Of a stretch of 64,000 nucleotides of DNA, positions 15,780 to 24,686 are shown piece by piece. Origin of the DNA: Pseudanabaena biceps. Lineage in GTDB: Bacteria > Cyanobacteriota > Cyanobacteriia > Pseudanabaenales > Pseudanabaenaceae. Numbering within the stretch: position 1 is the first letter of the stretch; every line of letters starts with the position of its first letter. The position numbers and the translations under genes are program-made. Location: contig JAATWA010000001.1 of NCBI GenBank assembly GCA_013361095.1, positions 3,503,001 through 3,567,000 on the forward strand, given 5' to 3'. The notes beneath the pieces were generated by a model. That model was not told the DNA's origin and searched no databases. It saw only the letters and a program-made list of their open reading frames with translations.

Positions 15780-17442
15780 GGGTCACCTCCAATTTATCAG
15801 GATTAGAAACTAAGGGTTCATCTTTGCCATAGCCGTAGGGTTCCGAAATTACAATCGGTAACTCCTCAAAGTTCTCATGGGATGGTGGTGAAGAAACGAG
15901 CCATTCCAAACCGATCGCTCGCCAAGGATTTTTGGGAGCTTTCTCGCCCTGTACCCATGAGCCGATCATGTTGAGTAAGAAGGGCAATGTCGATACTCCT
16001 AAGAGAAATCCGCCTAAACTAGCGATTACATTCCAGAAGGCAAACTCTGGATCGTAGGAGGCAACGCGGCGAGGCATTCCTTGCAAACCAAGGGGATGCA
16101 TCGGAAAGAAACAAGCATTTGTACCGATAAAAGTGAGAATAAAATGGAGCTTTCCTAAACCTTCGGAATACATTCTGCCTGTCATCTTGGGGAACCAATG
16201 ATAGAGGGCTGCATAGATACCCAGAACCGCCGCACCATAGATTACATAATGGAAATGTCCAACTACAAAGTAGGTGTTATTCACATGAATATCCACAGGT
16301 ACGGAGGCAAGCATGACCCCTGTAATTCCTGCGAATACAAACATCACCAATGCTCCTAATCCGAATAGCATCGCTGTATTGAGCTTGATCTTGCCGCCCC
16401 AGATCGTGGCGACCCAAGCGAAAACTTTAATTCCTGTTGGTACAGAAATTAACATTGAGGTTGCCATAAATAGCATCCGCATCCAGCTAGGCGTGCCACT
16501 AGCAAACATATGATGCACCCAAACCGTAGCACTCAGTCCCGTAATAATTAAAGAAGATACTGCTACGACTTTGTAACCAAAAAGAGGCTTACGCGCATAG
16601 ACAGGAAAAATTTCTGAGAAAATCCCAAATACGGGCAGGATAATCACATAAACCGCAGGATGGGAATAGAACCAGAAAAAGTGTTGAAAGAGAACGGGAT
16701 CACCGCCCTTGGCAGGGTCAAAAAAGCTAGTACCGAAGGTTAAGTCAGACAAGAGCATGACGGCTCCTGCGGTCAGGGCTGGCAATCCAAACAACTGAAT
16801 TAGCTGCGCGGCAAGAACTGTCCACACAAACACAGGCATTCTGAACCAAGTCATGCCAGTAGTCCGCATTCGGAAAATCGTGGTTACGAAGTTAATCGCG
16901 CCCATGATCGAAGCAATGCCCGAAATCGCCACCGCCAGCAACCAAAGGAACTGACCATTAATCAAATTGCCCGTAGGATTTTGCAAACTCACAGGCGGAT
17001 AAGCCCACCATCCCGATTGCGAAGATCCCCCAGGGATGAAAAAGCTTGCCATCAGGATAACGCCAAATACGGGAACCATCCAGAAGGCGATCGCATTCAA
17101 ACGCGGAAAAGCCATATCACGAGCGCCAATCATCAATGGCACAAGATAATTGGATAAACCCAACAACACAGGAAATGTCCACAGAAACAGCATGATCGTG
17201 CCGTGCATCGTGAACATGGAGTTATACACTGCGCGATCGACTAAATCCGATTCTGGGGTAATCAGTTCACCCCGAATCACCATCGCTAACACGCCACCAA
17301 TGAGGAAGAAGAAAAAGGAAGTAACAATATACTGAATCCCAATCACTTTATGATCGGTACTAAATCCAAAAAATCGCCGCCAGTCTTCGGGTTTTTCTGG
17401 TGGCGTGGTATTGGCGATCGCATCAATAGAAATGTTTGCCAT
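15766..17442 (-). CDS. ctaD: Heme-copper oxidase subunit I (A2-type)
   Basis: A 558-aa protein with twelve membrane helices. Heme and CuB ligands are visible: FTMHGTIMLFLW, FYSHPAVYVIILP (His-Tyr cross-link site), WVHHMFASG (two His) and VVGHFHYV. The motif is YSHPAV instead of GHPEV, so the D-channel glutamate is absent, as in A2-type oxidases. With the CuA-less subunit II next to it, the enzyme belongs to the alternative (ARTO/Cox3-like) respiratory oxidase group of cyanobacteria. It reduces O2 to water in the membrane. Confidence 0.95.
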   Translation of the reverse strand: MANISIDAIANTTPPEKPEDWRRFFGFSTDHKVIGIQYIVTSFFFFLIGGVLAMVIRGELITPESDLVDRAVYNSMFTMHGTIMLFLWTFPVLLGLSNYLVPLMIGARDMAFPRLNAIAFWMVPVFGVILMASFFIPGGSSQSGWWAYPPVSLQNPTGNLINGQFLWLLAVAISGIASIMGAINFVTTIFRMRTTGMTWFRMPVFVWTVLAAQLIQLFGLPALTAGAVMLLSDLTFGTSFFDPAKGGDPVLFQHFFWFYSHPAVYVIILPVFGIFSEIFPVYARKPLFGYKVVAVSSLIITGLSATVWVHHMFASGTPSWMRMLFMATSMLISVPTGIKVFAWVATIWGGKIKLNTAMLFGLGALVMFVFAGITGVMLASVPVDIHVNNTYFVVGHFHYVIYGAAVLGIYAALYHWFPKMTGRMYSEGLGKLHFILTFIGTNACFFPMHPLGLQGMPRRVASYDPEFAFWNVIASLGGFLLGVSTLPFLLNMIGSWVQGEKAPKNPWRAIGLEWLVSSPPSHENFEELPIVISEPYGYGKDEPLVSNPDKLEVTHATS

Positions 17443-17460
17443 AAATTACTCTTGAGAAAT

Positions 17461-18369
17461 TTAATTAGAACTTGAATAATTCACCACAGGCGGAGCCGCA
17501 GGAACAACCGTTGCCCATTTATTCTTTTTGGAACGAATCGCATATTCATTAGATGCGCGGTTGTACGCTGCTACAGGTGTAGCAATAGCAGCATCCGCCA
17601 ACCATTTTTGATAAGCTTCGGGCGATTCCACCACCACATCGGTTTGCATTGCTGCAAAGTAAGTGCCGCTATATGCAGAATCGCGCAGGCGATATTTCCC
17701 TTCGCGAATAGGTGTAAATTCAAAATCAATATCACGACCTGGAATTACATCTTGCTTCACCCGAAAAGCAGGGATAAACAAGCCATGCAGCACATCTTTA
17801 GAATGTAAAGTTAATTTGATCCTGCGGTTGTTCGGTAAATGTAATTCTGTACTACTAACATCGATACTAGTGCCTTTGCCATAAACAAACTCCCATGACC
17901 ACTGCTGTGCAAATACATCAATATTTTCCGTAGTTGCATTGTCATCTTGAGTTATCAGTGCTGCATCAGCCGATGCCATCAACGCTCCATGATGGGAATG
18001 TTCCATTGGTCCTAAAATCGACATCTGGTCATAGATTTGATAGCTATAGGCGGCAATCCAAATCACCAAAGCAAAGGGAATCGCTGTCCAGATGATTTCT
18101 AATTTGACATTGCCTTCGATATGGGGGCCATCACTATAGTCATATTTCTCGGCACGTTGGAACAAGATGGAGTAGGTCAAAGTGCCAACTACACCGAGAA
18201 AAATAAAGGTTCCCAATGTCACCAAAAAGCTAAATAGGTTATCAACTAATATTGATTCCGCCGAAGCTTGGGGCGGGAACCATGTATAGGCGGCTTGTCC
18301 CATCCAGAGACTGATCAGGGCGATCGCCACAGCCACAGCACCCAAAGTCAAAATCAAGCGGATTTTCAT
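17461..18369 (-). CDS. ctaC: Oxidase subunit II lacking the CuA site (ARTO type)
   Basis: A 302-aa protein with two N-terminal helices (about 3-25 and 45-70, plus 90-110) and a periplasmic cupredoxin domain (about 150-260). At the CuA loop, where normal enzymes have C-A-E-L-C-G-x-x-H-x-x-M, this protein reads DSAYSGTYFAAM: both Cys, the Glu and the second His are replaced. The enzyme therefore cannot take electrons through CuA from cytochrome c and is likely a quinol oxidase or uses another donor, as described for the cyanobacterial alternative oxidase. The C-terminus is extended and Ala/Pro rich. The start overlaps the upstream gene by 4 bp. Confidence 0.9.
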   Translation of the reverse strand: MKIRLILTLGAVAVAIALISLWMGQAAYTWFPPQASAESILVDNLFSFLVTLGTFIFLGVVGTLTYSILFQRAEKYDYSDGPHIEGNVKLEIIWTAIPFALVIWIAAYSYQIYDQMSILGPMEHSHHGALMASADAALITQDDNATTENIDVFAQQWSWEFVYGKGTSIDVSSTELHLPNNRRIKLTLHSKDVLHGLFIPAFRVKQDVIPGRDIDFEFTPIREGKYRLRDSAYSGTYFAAMQTDVVVESPEAYQKWLADAAIATPVAAYNRASNEYAIRSKKNKWATVVPAAPPVVNYSSSN

Positions 18370-18977
18370 AGATTCTCCTGTAAATCATTGAGACTCTTGC
18401 CTGTTTGCAATAGGCGATCGGCGGTGATATGTACTCCAAACTCTGAAGCAAGTTGTGCGCCTAAAGTCCCGTGAGCAAACATGATTCCAAAGATGAATAA
18501 CCCTGCGACTATGTAGCTCCACTGCACCTGTCGCGCCAATTCTTTCCGCCAGACAAAGCGCTGAAATCCTCGCCATACAGTCATTCCTACGATTAAAGTC
18601 AGTAGTAGAACGCCGCCAACGCCATGCCAAATCATTGTATCCATCGCTCGGAAGCCCCAAGCACTTTTGACATTCTCATCGGGAGTAGCCAAAAGCATTT
18701 CATAGAAGCCAGCCCCTACAGTAAAGAAGGTGACAACTGAAGCGGCGACCATGTTGTACCAGCCCACATCAAAGAAGTTGGAGCGGGCGGCAGGAATTGC
18801 TAAAAACTTGAATACGGGCTTCTCTAAAAAGAAAAATGCGCCCACGATGTCAAAGCCGATCGCGACAATAAACAAGCCCAAAGTCATGTGAACAAAATTG
18901 GGATGAATTGGCACAATATAGGGCAATCCGTTTACTCCAATTTGACTTCCTAATTGATCGATAAGTTCTGTATTCAT
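18366..18977 (-). CDS. DUF2231 membrane protein, oxidase operon
   Basis: A 203-aa membrane protein with four predicted helices. It has paired conserved histidines (IHPNFVHMTLGLF near residue 25, MIWHGVGGVL near 118, FAHGTLGAQLASEFGVH near 163-178), which I recognise as the DUF2231 pattern. Such histidines could bind heme, but this is not shown. ATGA overlaps at both ends place it firmly between the other DUF2231 gene and subunit II. Confidence 0.75.
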   Translation of the reverse strand: MNTELIDQLGSQIGVNGLPYIVPIHPNFVHMTLGLFIVAIGFDIVGAFFFLEKPVFKFLAIPAARSNFFDVGWYNMVAASVVTFFTVGAGFYEMLLATPDENVKSAWGFRAMDTMIWHGVGGVLLLTLIVGMTVWRGFQRFVWRKELARQVQWSYIVAGLFIFGIMFAHGTLGAQLASEFGVHITADRLLQTGKSLNDLQENL

Positions 18978-19474
18978 TTCAAACTAGCCTCACGCAACGC
19001 TTCGACCACAGGAACTGTATGTAAGCCATACACCCAAACCAATAAATCGCCTAAGTAAACTTGAAATAGAACTATGCCTGTCAGGAGTACTCCAACTCCT
19101 AAAAATGAGATTGGTATTTTCTTGGGATCGCGCACTCGTAAAACGTAGCGCCATCCTGTGATTGCGGAGATAATTCCTGAAAGTGACCAGCCGATGATCG
19201 TATGTAGATTTAAAGTAGAGGCAACGCCCGCATATGGCTCAGCAAGTCCAGCCTCTACCTGTCCAAAAATAATGGCGATAAAAATAGAAATTGTGGCAAA
19301 GAATAAATTCCACCAGCTTACTTCGTATAGCCGCGTGTTGTGGGTGAAGTAGCCGATCGCATCGCATACCACTGCAAATAACACCATCGCAATTACAAAA
19401 TGCACCACGATGGGATGGATAGTATCGGGGTATGGCAAGTTATGGTCATTTAATGGCGGAAGGTATTCCAGCAT
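18974..19474 (-). CDS. DUF2231 membrane protein, first gene of the oxidase operon
   Basis: A 166-aa protein with four helices. It opens with DTIHPIVVHFVIAMVLFAVVCDAIG and contains NLHTIIGWSLSGI and YGLHTVPVVEA, again the histidine-bearing DUF2231 pattern. It is the promoter-proximal gene of the leftward operon and overlaps the next gene by 4 bp. A role in oxidase assembly or as an electron carrier is suggested only by position. Confidence 0.75.
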   Translation of the reverse strand: MLEYLPPLNDHNLPYPDTIHPIVVHFVIAMVLFAVVCDAIGYFTHNTRLYEVSWWNLFFATISIFIAIIFGQVEAGLAEPYAGVASTLNLHTIIGWSLSGIISAITGWRYVLRVRDPKKIPISFLGVGVLLTGIVLFQVYLGDLLVWVYGLHTVPVVEALREASLK

Positions 19475-19565
19475 AGGGGTTTTTCAATATTTAACAAGGT
19501 AAAACTTCCTGATCGCACTAATATACTAATCCACAGTCAATAGATCGTTGGCAATTCTCAATATG

Positions 19566-19619
19566 AAACCAATTTTGGGTTTGCAGCGCCTTAGGCACTG
19601 CAAACCCAAAAATTGGTTT
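19566..19619. repeat. Palindrome of the CCAATTTTGGG family
   Basis: A long inverted repeat (AAACCAATTTTGGGTTTGCAG around CGCC/GGC core, loop TTA, with small mismatches) between the convergent oxidase operon promoter region and the scpB 3' end. The preceding GGCAATTCTCA matches the outer-arm sequence of the composite elements at 36.6 and 62.9 kb. Confidence 0.75.
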
Positions 19620-19623
19620 TTTG

Positions 19624-20193
19624 TTAAATCAGCTTAGTTAAATCATCAATTTCAAAATATTGATGGAATTTCGGAGTTACATGAAGTACAGATGATCGCC
19701 CTTCCGCTTGACGTTTTTTCTTGACAAAACCCTGCTCGACTAGTTCTTGCACATGTTGATAAGCCCCCGCGCCGCGTAATTCAATTAGCTCTGACTGCAC
19801 AATATTTTTCTTGAGTGCGATCGCCGCTAAAGTTCGCAAAGTGCCTCTCCCAAGATCCACAGGAATTAACTTTTGTACTAAGTCCTCAAACTCTGATCGC
19901 AGCCTCAGCGAAAAACCTGCATCCGTTTCTACAATTTCTAGAGCGCTATCACGATGGGCATATTCAGTGATTAGATCAATTACACCCATCTCTGCATCTT
20001 CAACCTCACAGCCCAAAGTTGTGGCGATCGCCGCTAAATCCATAGATTGTCCTTTGAGATATAAAACCGCCTCCACCTTTTGCTTGAGGGATTTGGTAAT
20101 CGGAGCGATCGCAGCTATCTCTAATTCTGATTGCTCAAAATTAAAATCGCTCTCAGAGTCTAAATTTGCTTCAAGGGGTAATTCATTGGTCAT
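19624..20193 (-). CDS. scpB: Segregation and condensation protein B
   Basis: A 189-aa protein with the ScpB layout of two winged-helix domains: KQKVEAVLYLKGQSMDLAAIATTL (about 37-60) and LGRGTLRTLAAIALKKNIVQSELIELRGAGAYQHVQELVEQGFVKKKR (about 113-160). The motifs AIA.....Q.E....RG.......L...G.V are characteristic. ScpB binds ScpA and SMC in chromosome condensation. The gene stands alone here. The first 30 acidic residues may be a lineage extension. Confidence 0.88.
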   Translation of the reverse strand: MTNELPLEANLDSESDFNFEQSELEIAAIAPITKSLKQKVEAVLYLKGQSMDLAAIATTLGCEVEDAEMGVIDLITEYAHRDSALEIVETDAGFSLRLRSEFEDLVQKLIPVDLGRGTLRTLAAIALKKNIVQSELIELRGAGAYQHVQELVEQGFVKKKRQAEGRSSVLHVTPKFHQYFEIDDLTKLI

Positions 20194-20274
20194 GCTAAAA
20201 TTTTAACCGAGTAAAGGCACTGTAAAGCCTTACCTTAAAACAGTTAAACAAAAATTCACTAGCTGAGAAATCCT

Positions 20275-20532
20275 ATGCCAAGCAGCATGATGTACTACGA
20301 AGATACCTATGTAGTGCTGCCGCCCGATATGCAGGAAAAGTTTGTTACCCAGCCCGAATTAGAACAAATTTTGCAAGATTTACTAACTGATATTCAAGAC
20401 GAATTACCTACGGATTTACAACCTCTCAAAACCATCAATGAGCAAGTTCAACGATTAATCAAGACTGCCTGTGATCTAGATTGTGGCGATCGCGGTACTT
20501 GGCAATGGTATGTTGTCCGCCTTGAGAAGTAG
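20275..20532 (+). CDS. crr7: CRR7 family protein (NDH-1 assembly)
   Basis: An 85-aa protein matching, by memory, the chlororespiratory reduction 7 family: MMYYEDTYVVL, ELEQILQDLL, the conserved end CDL..G...WQWYVVRLEK. In plants CRR7 is needed to accumulate the NDH complex; in cyanobacteria the function is less defined. It is monocistronic and divergent from scpB, followed by a small palindrome. Confidence 0.75.
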   Translation: MPSSMMYYEDTYVVLPPDMQEKFVTQPELEQILQDLLTDIQDELPTDLQPLKTINEQVQRLIKTACDLDCGDRGTWQWYVVRLEK

Positions 20533-20571
20533 TACAAGTTGTGGCGCAGAGTGCCACAACTTGTACTTCTT
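20529..20571 (+). terminator. Hairpin after crr7
   Basis: Arms around AGTACAAGTTGTGGC and GCCACAACTTGTACT pair over 15 bp, with a GCAGAGT loop and a following T-rich stretch. It begins at the crr7 stop codon. Confidence 0.65.
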
Positions 20572-20699
20572 TTATATCAATAGGCTGATTCTGGAGGGGC
20601 TTAGGCAGATTCAAGACCGCTTGCGTTAAGATTAGTAAATTAAATCATTCGTTCTTGGCAAAATCATCTAAGAACACCCTTATTGATGGAGCAGTAGTA

Positions 20700-22571
20700 G
20701 TGAAAAGCAATAATAATAAAAACGACAATAATAAAAAGTGGAAGAATTTTGGTTTATACGCACTGCTAGGCATTGTCGTTATTACCTTAGGTACAACCCT
20801 GCTTGATAGCCAACCAGCAGCACAAGGTGAATGGCGCTATAGCAAACTGCTCGAAGAAGTGCGGAAACAACCTGCGGGTGTCTCCAGAATTACGCTTAGT
20901 CCTGATCGCACTTTTGCTGAAGCAACTGTGCCTGGAGGACCCGAAGGCAAGCGTAAAGTGCGTGTTAACTTGCCAAACGATCCTGACTTCATCAAGACAC
21001 TTCGAGAAAATAATGTTGAGCTAGATGTCGCTCCCCGTCGCACCGATGGCGCACTAGTCCAAACTTTGAGCAGCTTGATTTTGCCCATTTTGCTATTAGT
21101 CGGTTTGTTTTTCCTACTACGTCGCGCTCAAGCAGGGCCTGGAAATCAAGCCATGAACTTTGGCAAATCCCGCGCCCGTGTGCAAATGGAGCCTCAAACC
21201 CAAGTCACCTTTACCGATGTTGCAGGTATTGAGCAAGCCAAGTTTGAACTTACCGAAGTCGTAGACTTCCTCAAAAATCCCGATCGCTTTACTGCCGTCG
21301 GCGCAAAAATTCCTAAGGGCGTATTGCTAGTTGGCCCCCCTGGTACTGGTAAAACCTTGCTAGCTAGAGCCGTTGCTGGTGAAGCTGGTGTACCTTTCTT
21401 CAGTATCTCTGGTTCTGAATTCGTCGAAATGTTCGTTGGTGTTGGCGCATCCCGTGTGCGTGACCTGTTCGAGCAAGCCAAAGCTAATGCTCCTTGTATC
21501 GTCTTCATTGATGAAATTGATGCAGTCGGTCGTCAACGTGGCGCTGGTCTTGGTGGCGGTAACGATGAGCGTGAACAAACCTTGAACCAATTGCTCACGG
21601 AAATGGATGGCTTTGAAGGTAATACAGGCATCATCATCGTTGCGGCAACTAACCGTCCTGATGTTCTTGATGCAGCTTTACTACGTCCAGGTCGTTTTGA
21701 TCGCCAAGTTGTGGTTGATCGCCCCGACTTCGCAGGTCGTCTGGAGATTCTCGGAGTACATGCACGCGGCAAGACTTTATCTAAGGATGTCGATCTCGAA
21801 AAGATTGCCCGTCGTACCCCCGGATTTACAGGTGCTGACCTATCTAACCTATTGAACGAAGCTGCGATCCTCGCTGCTCGTCGCAACTTGACCGAAATCT
21901 CTATGGATGAAATCAATGATGCTGTCGATCGCGTCTTGGTAGGGCCTGAAAAGAAAGATCGCGTCATGAGCGAAAAGCGCAAAGAATTAGTTGCCTACCA
22001 CGAAGCAGGTCATGCTCTAGTTGGCGCATTGATGCCCGACTATGATGCCATCCAAAAAGTCACGATCATTCCTCGTGGTCGTGCTGGTGGTTTGACATGG
22101 TTCTTGCCAACTGAAGAAAGAATGCAAAGCCGCGCCTATTTGCAGAACCAGATGGCAGTTGCCCTCGGTGGTCGCATCGCTGAAGAGATCGTCTTTGGTG
22201 ATGAGGAAGTTACCACAGGTGCATCCAGTGACCTTCAACAAGTCGCTTCGATCGCGCGTCAAATGGTAATGCGTTTTGGTATGAGCGAGAAGCTCGGCCC
22301 TGTTGCCTTGGGTCGTTCCAATGGCAATATGTTCCTCGGTCGTGATATTGCGGCTGAGCGTGATTTCTCTGAAGAAACCGCAGCGACAATTGATGAAGAA
22401 GTTGGTATTTTGGTAGCCGATGCTTACCGTCGTGCCAAGCAGTTGTTAATTGATAACCGTCATGTTCTGGACAAAATTGCTCATGATCTAGTCGAGCGCG
22501 AAACTGTTGACGCTGAGGAGCTACAACAAATTCTCGAAACCAGCGATTTGAAGTTGGCAGCAGCTCTTTAA
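20700..22571 (+). CDS. ftsH: ATP-dependent zinc metalloprotease FtsH (FtsH3-like)
   Basis: A membrane-anchored AAA+ protease of 623 aa. It has an N-terminal helix (about 15-33), a lumenal/periplasmic domain, a second helix (about 120-140), Walker A GPPGTGKT (212-219), Walker B IVFIDEID, the SRH region and zinc motif HEAGH (434-438). The sequence resembles Synechocystis Slr1604 (FtsH3), part of the FtsH1/3 and FtsH2/3 complexes that degrade membrane and PSII proteins. I chose GTG at 20700 because GGAG lies 8 bases upstream and the protein then begins like its relatives; an upstream TTG at 20655 lacks a good binding site. Confidence 0.93.
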   Translation: MKSNNNKNDNNKKWKNFGLYALLGIVVITLGTTLLDSQPAAQGEWRYSKLLEEVRKQPAGVSRITLSPDRTFAEATVPGGPEGKRKVRVNLPNDPDFIKTLRENNVELDVAPRRTDGALVQTLSSLILPILLLVGLFFLLRRAQAGPGNQAMNFGKSRARVQMEPQTQVTFTDVAGIEQAKFELTEVVDFLKNPDRFTAVGAKIPKGVLLVGPPGTGKTLLARAVAGEAGVPFFSISGSEFVEMFVGVGASRVRDLFEQAKANAPCIVFIDEIDAVGRQRGAGLGGGNDEREQTLNQLLTEMDGFEGNTGIIIVAATNRPDVLDAALLRPGRFDRQVVVDRPDFAGRLEILGVHARGKTLSKDVDLEKIARRTPGFTGADLSNLLNEAAILAARRNLTEISMDEINDAVDRVLVGPEKKDRVMSEKRKELVAYHEAGHALVGALMPDYDAIQKVTIIPRGRAGGLTWFLPTEERMQSRAYLQNQMAVALGGRIAEEIVFGDEEVTTGASSDLQQVASIARQMVMRFGMSEKLGPVALGRSNGNMFLGRDIAAERDFSEETAATIDEEVGILVADAYRRAKQLLIDNRHVLDKIAHDLVERETVDAEELQQILETSDLKLAAAL

Positions 22572-22600
22572 TAAAAAAGAAGGCGCTTTGCTTCTTCTTT

Positions 22601-22651
22601 GCATTCTCATAAAAAACGCCTTGCTAAGCAAGGCGTTTTTTATGAGAATGC
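22601..22651. terminator. 24-bp perfect stem hairpin after ftsH
   Basis: Arms 22601-22624 and 22628-22651 are perfectly complementary around TAA. The inner part ACGCCTTGC follows an A6 tract, giving U-tracts in both directions. It separates ftsH from the convergent tRNA-Leu. Confidence 0.85.
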
Positions 22652-22690
22652 AAACCACAAAAAAGTGGCAATCAAGCGCCCATCTTTCGG

Positions 22691-22727
22691 TCATAAAAAA
22701 GGCTCGCATGGCGAGCCTTTTTTATGA
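22691..22727. terminator. 17-bp perfect stem hairpin beside tRNA-Leu
   Basis: Arms 22691-22707 and 22711-22727 pair perfectly (GGCTCGC core, loop ATG) with A6/T6 tracts. It lies 5 bp beyond the tRNA 3' end, so it is the likely tRNA terminator. Confidence 0.85.
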
Positions 22728-22731
22728 TTAA

Positions 22732-22813
22732 TGCGGAACGGGGGACTTGAACCCCCAAGTCTTTCAACACATGTACCTGAAACATGCGCGTCTACCAATT
22801 CCGCCAGTTCCGC
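22732..22813 (-). tRNA. tRNA-Leu (CAG)
   Basis: On the minus strand an 82-nt tRNA folds fully. The acceptor GCGGAAC pairs with GTTCCGC, the D-arm has GGTAGAC, the anticodon stem CATGT/ACATG holds loop TTCAGGT with anticodon CAG, a class II variable arm follows, and the T-arm GGGGG TTCAAGT CCCCC is regular. The 3' CCA is not encoded. Confidence 0.93.
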
Positions 22814-22972
22814 AACTGGTAATTGAGCAATGGCTTTAATTACTTGTTGTCTAGGCGACTTTAGTAATTAAATAGCGATCATTAAGTGTGCTGTAAAAAT
22901 TGCTTAATGTCAATCAAAATATTTAATGCACTGCAAGTGTTATCCCTTAGTGTTTTTTGAAATAGCGTAGCT

Positions 22973-23028
22973 AGAACCAAAAAGATAAGTGGCGGCGCGA
23001 AGCGCCGCCACTTATCTTTTTGGGGTTC
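22973..23028. repeat. Palindrome with GGCGGCGC core (AAGATAAGTGGCGG family)
   Basis: AAAAAGATAAGTGGCGGCGC, loop GAA, and its complement, with imperfect GAACC/GGGTTC outer pairs. It closely resembles the palindromes at 39.8 kb and 57.25 kb. It sits at the 3' end of the leftward lipoprotein gene. Confidence 0.8.
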
Positions 23029-23032
23029 TCCT

Positions 23033-23887
23033 CTAAGGAATGAGCGCAAATCCGTCTGCAAACTGGTCAAATGCAGCTTTAGCTGCTTTGTCATCTTTTT
23101 GTATGTTCGGTCTATACTGCCGCACAAGATAAATAAACTGGTCAGTTTCTAGGGTTAGGGCTTGAACAAGCCAAAGGTTTGTACTACTCGAACTATTGCC
23201 GATCGCGGTTGTAAATTCTTTTTTAGTTCCTGATTTCGCACCTTTGACTTTTGCGTCAAAGGGAATTATGACTGGATCTTTAATAATTTCTGAGCTGAAA
23301 CTTTCATCAGCGATCGCTTGATTCCCAACTGGGCGTTTAGCGACTATTGTATAAACTTGCTGACTTTCTTGTAGTTCTTTAATTAACTTGGTTAAACTTT
23401 TTTCTGACTTCCCATTGATTTGACGATTGGGGGTAAAAATTACAGTACTTGCGCCAGAAGGCTCTAAGCCGAAATCGATCGCTTGCCAATCGGCAGGGTA
23501 ACGCAGCATATAGCCTGCACCGATGTATTTGTTTGTGCTTTGGGGCTGTGCATCTTCAGAACGACAGATTTCAATTTTACTAGCGTCTTTATTTGTTTGC
23601 AGGATATGCCTTAGACCGTCAGTAACCAACACAATTTCTAAACCTTCTTGAGTGGGTGCTTCTATCTGGCATAGGTCGCTGGTATTGGATAAGTTTGCTT
23701 TTTGAGACTCCACCACGATCTCCAAATTTGCGGGTAAGTTGAGTTGTGATCGCAGATAACTAATCGCTTTGATGGTAATGGGATTATTAGGATCGTTAAC
23801 TGTTAAAGGTTTATTTGATGAATTTTGCTGGCAGCTTGTTAGGGCGATCGCGATCGCTGTAGCTAAGTAAATAGAGAGTTTGGGCAT
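23033..23887 (-). CDS. Hypothetical lipoprotein
   Basis: A 284-aa protein with a clear lipoprotein signal: hydrophobic stretch at 5-16 and lipobox LTSC (Cys19). The mature part contains short alpha/beta segments (AISYLRSQLNLP; CQIEAPTQEGLEIVLVTDGLRHILQTN) and a later domain beginning GYMLRYPADWQAIDFG (about 128), a phrase seen in PsbP/DcrB-like 'MOG1' folds. No definite family is recognised. It is presumably anchored in a membrane facing the periplasm or lumen. Confidence 0.65.
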   Translation of the reverse strand: MPKLSIYLATAIAIALTSCQQNSSNKPLTVNDPNNPITIKAISYLRSQLNLPANLEIVVESQKANLSNTSDLCQIEAPTQEGLEIVLVTDGLRHILQTNKDASKIEICRSEDAQPQSTNKYIGAGYMLRYPADWQAIDFGLEPSGASTVIFTPNRQINGKSEKSLTKLIKELQESQQVYTIVAKRPVGNQAIADESFSSEIIKDPVIIPFDAKVKGAKSGTKKEFTTAIGNSSSSTNLWLVQALTLETDQFIYLVRQYRPNIQKDDKAAKAAFDQFADGFALIP

Positions 23888-23962
23888 AACATAAAACCAA
23901 ATACAGCAATCATCATAGGGTAAAACATCGTTTAATAAGGTGCTTAAGCCCCTTGTTAAATC

Positions 23963-24013
23963 AAAACGAAAAAGTGTGGCGAACGCTCCGCGTTCGCCAC
24001 ACTTTTTCGTTTT
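23963..24013. terminator. 24-bp perfect stem hairpin
   Basis: Arms 23963-23986 and 23990-24013 pair perfectly (AAAAAGTGTGGCGAACGC, loop TCC). It lies upstream of the lipoprotein gene and of the rightward MAPEG gene, so it separates divergent units and does not end an adjacent gene. Confidence 0.8.
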
Positions 24014-24104
24014 GTACCTAGCTAATTATTAAAAACTAGGCGTAGAAAAGCAGGGCTGAAACCAGTCGTGGTAGATTTTCATGGCAAATGCCTAACAATT
24101 AAAA

Positions 24105-24512
24105 ATGGATATCAAAACCTTAGTCTTTCCTGCGATCGCTAGTATCGGTGCGTTAATCGTTTACTTTGGCTTAGGTATTGGTGTGGGCGTGGCGCGAGTG
24201 AAATATAAAATCAGCCCACCTCAAACCACAGGTAATGAAGATTTTGAAAGAGTCTATCGCGCCCACCAAAACACCCTTGAGCAGATTGTAATTTTTCTGC
24301 CAGCCATGTGGCTTTATAGCATTTTTGTGAATCCCAATTGGGGTGCGATTGCGGGGGCAATCTGGATTGTCGGACGCATCGCTTATGCATGGGGATATTA
24401 CATCGAAGCTGGTAAACGCGCCGCAGGTAATGCGATCGCTTCTTTAGCGACTTTATTTCTCCTTTTTGGTACGCTTTTTAGTCTTGTGCGCGGACTGTTT
24501 TTTGCAGCTTAG
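24105..24512 (+). CDS. MAPEG family membrane protein
   Basis: A 135-aa protein with four membrane helices (about 8-28, 60-78, 80-98, 105-130). The loop FERVYRAHQNTLEQ (44-57) is the hallmark of MAPEG proteins (microsomal glutathione S-transferase and related eicosanoid enzymes). Such proteins may conjugate glutathione to lipid peroxides; the substrate here is unknown. It is monocistronic and followed by a hairpin. Confidence 0.85.
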   Translation: MDIKTLVFPAIASIGALIVYFGLGIGVGVARVKYKISPPQTTGNEDFERVYRAHQNTLEQIVIFLPAMWLYSIFVNPNWGAIAGAIWIVGRIAYAWGYYIEAGKRAAGNAIASLATLFLLFGTLFSLVRGLFFAA

Positions 24513-24575
24513 CGACAGCCCAAAATTTAAAAAAATGTCATAATGCTGACTAAGTAGGTAGGCGTAATTAAATAT

Positions 24576-24639
24576 AAAACCCAAAGAAGCTGGTTCACCC
24601 GCTTTGCGGGCAAACCAGCTTCTTTGGGTTCTGGGTTTT
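24576..24639. terminator. Long hairpin after the MAPEG gene
   Basis: AAACCCAAAGAAGCTGGTTc.CCCGC, loop TTT, and complementary arm with a small bulge. The outer AAACCCAA.. arm is shared with other palindromes of the window. Confidence 0.75.
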
Positions 24640-24686
24640 ACTATGCCAAGGTACTTAATTAGTTCAGTAAGTTAGTAATATTCACC

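Noticed and set aside
22882..23127. 81-codon leftward frame overlapping the lipoprotein gene end
   Set aside because: It is a shadow of the lipoprotein gene and of the palindrome at 22973-23028 in another frame.
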